From the NCBI GenBank assembly GCA_018901625.1, contig JAHIEM010000050.1, positions 1 through 7,102 of the forward strand: a stretch of 7,102 bases of DNA, given 5' to 3'. The position numbers and the translations under genes were made by a program. Below, piece by piece: positions 6,157 through 7,102 of this stretch (position 1 is its first letter; each line of letters starts with the position of its first letter). Below the pieces are notes generated by a model. The model did not search any database, was not told where the DNA came from, and saw only the letters and a list, made by a program, of their open reading frames with translations. Source of the DNA: Nanobdellota archaeon. Its GTDB lineage: Archaea; Nanobdellota; Nanobdellia; Pacearchaeales; GW2011-AR1.

Positions 6157-6227
6157 TCATAGGGTGGCATATGTCTCCTGGGCGCGTAATAACAGAAAGT
6201 GTTAAACAATTAAATTATCAGCAGCAT

Positions 6228-6617
6228 CTAATTGGTTGCTGGATTAGAAGGCATAACTCCTGCTGTGATATTATATCCATCTTTGTCATTGTCAATGCAA
6301 TTTAAGCAAATTAAATTTGAAGTGCAATTAGTGTCTTGGCAGTCAATTTCTCCATCACAATCATCATCTAAATTATTATTGCAAATTTCATTTTCTGCCT
6401 GATTATCCTGAGTGCAAACTTCCCACTGCTCATTTACACATTCTTGAGTTCCATCTGAACAAATTCCTTGTAATCCAGTATTACAAGATTGTGTATTTCC
6501 ATTTACGCATTTATAATCTAAAAATAAAACATTATCAGAATTATCAGGATAATCACCATTAGGAATATTATTTAAAGAAGAAGTAACTGAACCTATTTTT
6601 AATTTATCTCCTTTTTT
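6228..6617 (-). pseudogene. Second frame of the pilin-like gene: MopE-like Cys/Asp-rich segment
   Basis: This frame has no start codon and opens just after TAATAA at the A8 run (6612-6619). It encodes 129 residues that continue the pilin-like protein if one A is skipped or missing. The joined protein would be 255 residues, and the total span of 769 bases is a multiple of three plus one. After a GDKLKIGSV stretch typical of what follows the first pilin domain come Cys-rich repeats (TQSCNTGLQGICSDGTQEC, VNEQWEVC). The motif EICNNNLDDDCDGEIDCQ at 77-94 of this frame matches the MopE-type putative metal-binding motif, and NDKDGY at 110-115 looks like a calcium-binding DxDxDG loop. It stops at TAG 6228-6230 soon after that loop, which may be an early end for the family. 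Surface adhesion or metal binding is inferred. A weak stem overlaps the stop. Confidence 0.7.
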
Positions 6618-6996
6618 TTATTATTGGAGCTACTTTTATTTCATTTGGTTTTCCAGGAAGTTTTCTGCAGATTTTTTTAGCTTGATTTTTAGAAGGTGTT
6701 TCTGATTTTGAAATTGTTTCTGAATATGATTCTTTATTTATTGTAAAAATCAAAGCAATTCCCTCTATTTCATCTCCATTATTCATTATCTGCACACAAG
6801 TTATATTATTATTTTTATCCCAGTAAGTATATCCTGATTTTGAAATTGTTAAATCTGCATTAAATTCTGTTTCATCAAGAGAATTTTTAATTGTAGGAAG
6901 AATTGCTGCCCAGATAATTGTTATTGCTGCGACAACAACAAGAAGAATTAAGATAGTTGCTATTATTGAAGATATTCCCTTTTTTCCTCTTTTCAT
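6604..6996 (-). CDS. Archaeal type IV pilin-like protein, N-terminal part (frameshifted)
   Basis: A secreted, pilin-like protein. The N-terminus MKRGKKGISSIIATILILLV is a class III signal: a short basic leader, then a hydrophobic helix (about 8-34) beginning GISSIIATILI, as in archaeal adhesion pilins. Prepilin peptidase would be expected to cut just after KKG. Residues 35-128 form a beta-rich domain with the usual order (NADLTISKSGYTYWDKNN, ITCVQIMNNGDE, then KPNEIKVAPII). This frame ends early with KKRR and TAA at 6604-6606 immediately after eight A (6612-6619), whereas the next frame carries on smoothly with the expected sequence. Either one A is extra (mutation or sequencing error) or slippage makes both forms. 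A TATA-like GATATAC 21-27 bases upstream supports the start. The long form would be a pilin-anchored protein with a Cys-rich metal-binding tail. Confidence 0.8.
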   Translation of the reverse strand: MKRGKKGISSIIATILILLVVVAAITIIWAAILPTIKNSLDETEFNADLTISKSGYTYWDKNNNITCVQIMNNGDEIEGIALIFTINKESYSETISKSETPSKNQAKKICRKLPGKPNEIKVAPIIKKRR

Positions 6997-7016
6997 AATT
7001 ATTTTTGTATAAGGAT

Positions 7017-7023
7017 GTATATC
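7017..7023 (-). promoter_or_regulatory. TATA-like box of the pilin-like gene
   Basis: The minus strand reads GATATAC at 21-27 bases before the ATG at 6996, fitting a leaderless start. Farther upstream, AAACT and AGTTT (7045-7049 and 7054-7058) form a short hairpin around TGCG. The rest, up to the window edge, shows no gene. Confidence 0.4.
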
Positions 7024-7102
7024 AAGTTAATTAATTGCGTGAACAAACTTGCGAGTTTTTGTTTTATTAAATTGGTATTACTTCTCAAAATAGCAAGCTT
7101 CA

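Noticed and set aside
6618..6645. -1 programmed ribosomal frameshift at A AAA AAG
   Set aside because: The downstream frame needs a +1 shift (or one fewer A), not -1, so slippage or an indel fits better.

Overview
The window looks like chromosome from an AT-rich archaeon, most likely a small-genome DPANN lineage (Woesearchaeota/Pacearchaeota type). The evidence is a class I archaeal CCA-adding enzyme, a TrmB-family regulator, a presenilin-type intramembrane protease, a signal peptidase with the Ser/His arrangement of archaea and eukaryotes, and a pilin-like protein with a class III signal. Several genes also have a TTTAAATA-like TATA box 23-28 bases before the start codon, as expected for leaderless archaeal transcripts. 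The lineage is inferred from gene style; there is no rRNA gene here.

Layout: positions 1-173 hold five perfect hairpins linked by A/T-rich segments that can pair in alternative ways, a candidate structured RNA or regulatory element cut by the window edge. A small unknown protein (261-617, minus) is divergent from a presenilin-like protease (712-1704, plus). Converging on the protease is a tight minus-strand operon reading from 3518 down to 1701: a PP2C-like phosphatase, a type I signal peptidase, and an unrecognised third gene that is open in one frame except for a single in-frame TAG. Divergent from that operon is a plus-strand pair (3651-4729): an unknown 100-residue protein overlapping a TrmB-family regulator. 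Nested inverted repeats lie between the two divergent TATA boxes and are a candidate operator. Next are the CCA-adding enzyme (minus, to 4861), with a perfect 12-base palindrome beside its TATA box, and a pilin-like secreted protein (minus, 6228-6996). The pilin gene is split by a frameshift in a run of eight A; the second frame carries a Cys/Asp-rich MopE-like metal-binding segment.

How they may fit together: signal peptidase, presenilin-like protease and a pilin-like surface protein are all envelope or protein-processing functions. The PP2C-signal peptidase operon facing a TrmB gene suggests a small locally regulated unit. The main observations to follow up are the hairpin ladder at the left edge, the two interrupted genes (in-frame TAG and A8 frameshift), and the PP2C/signal peptidase/unknown operon.
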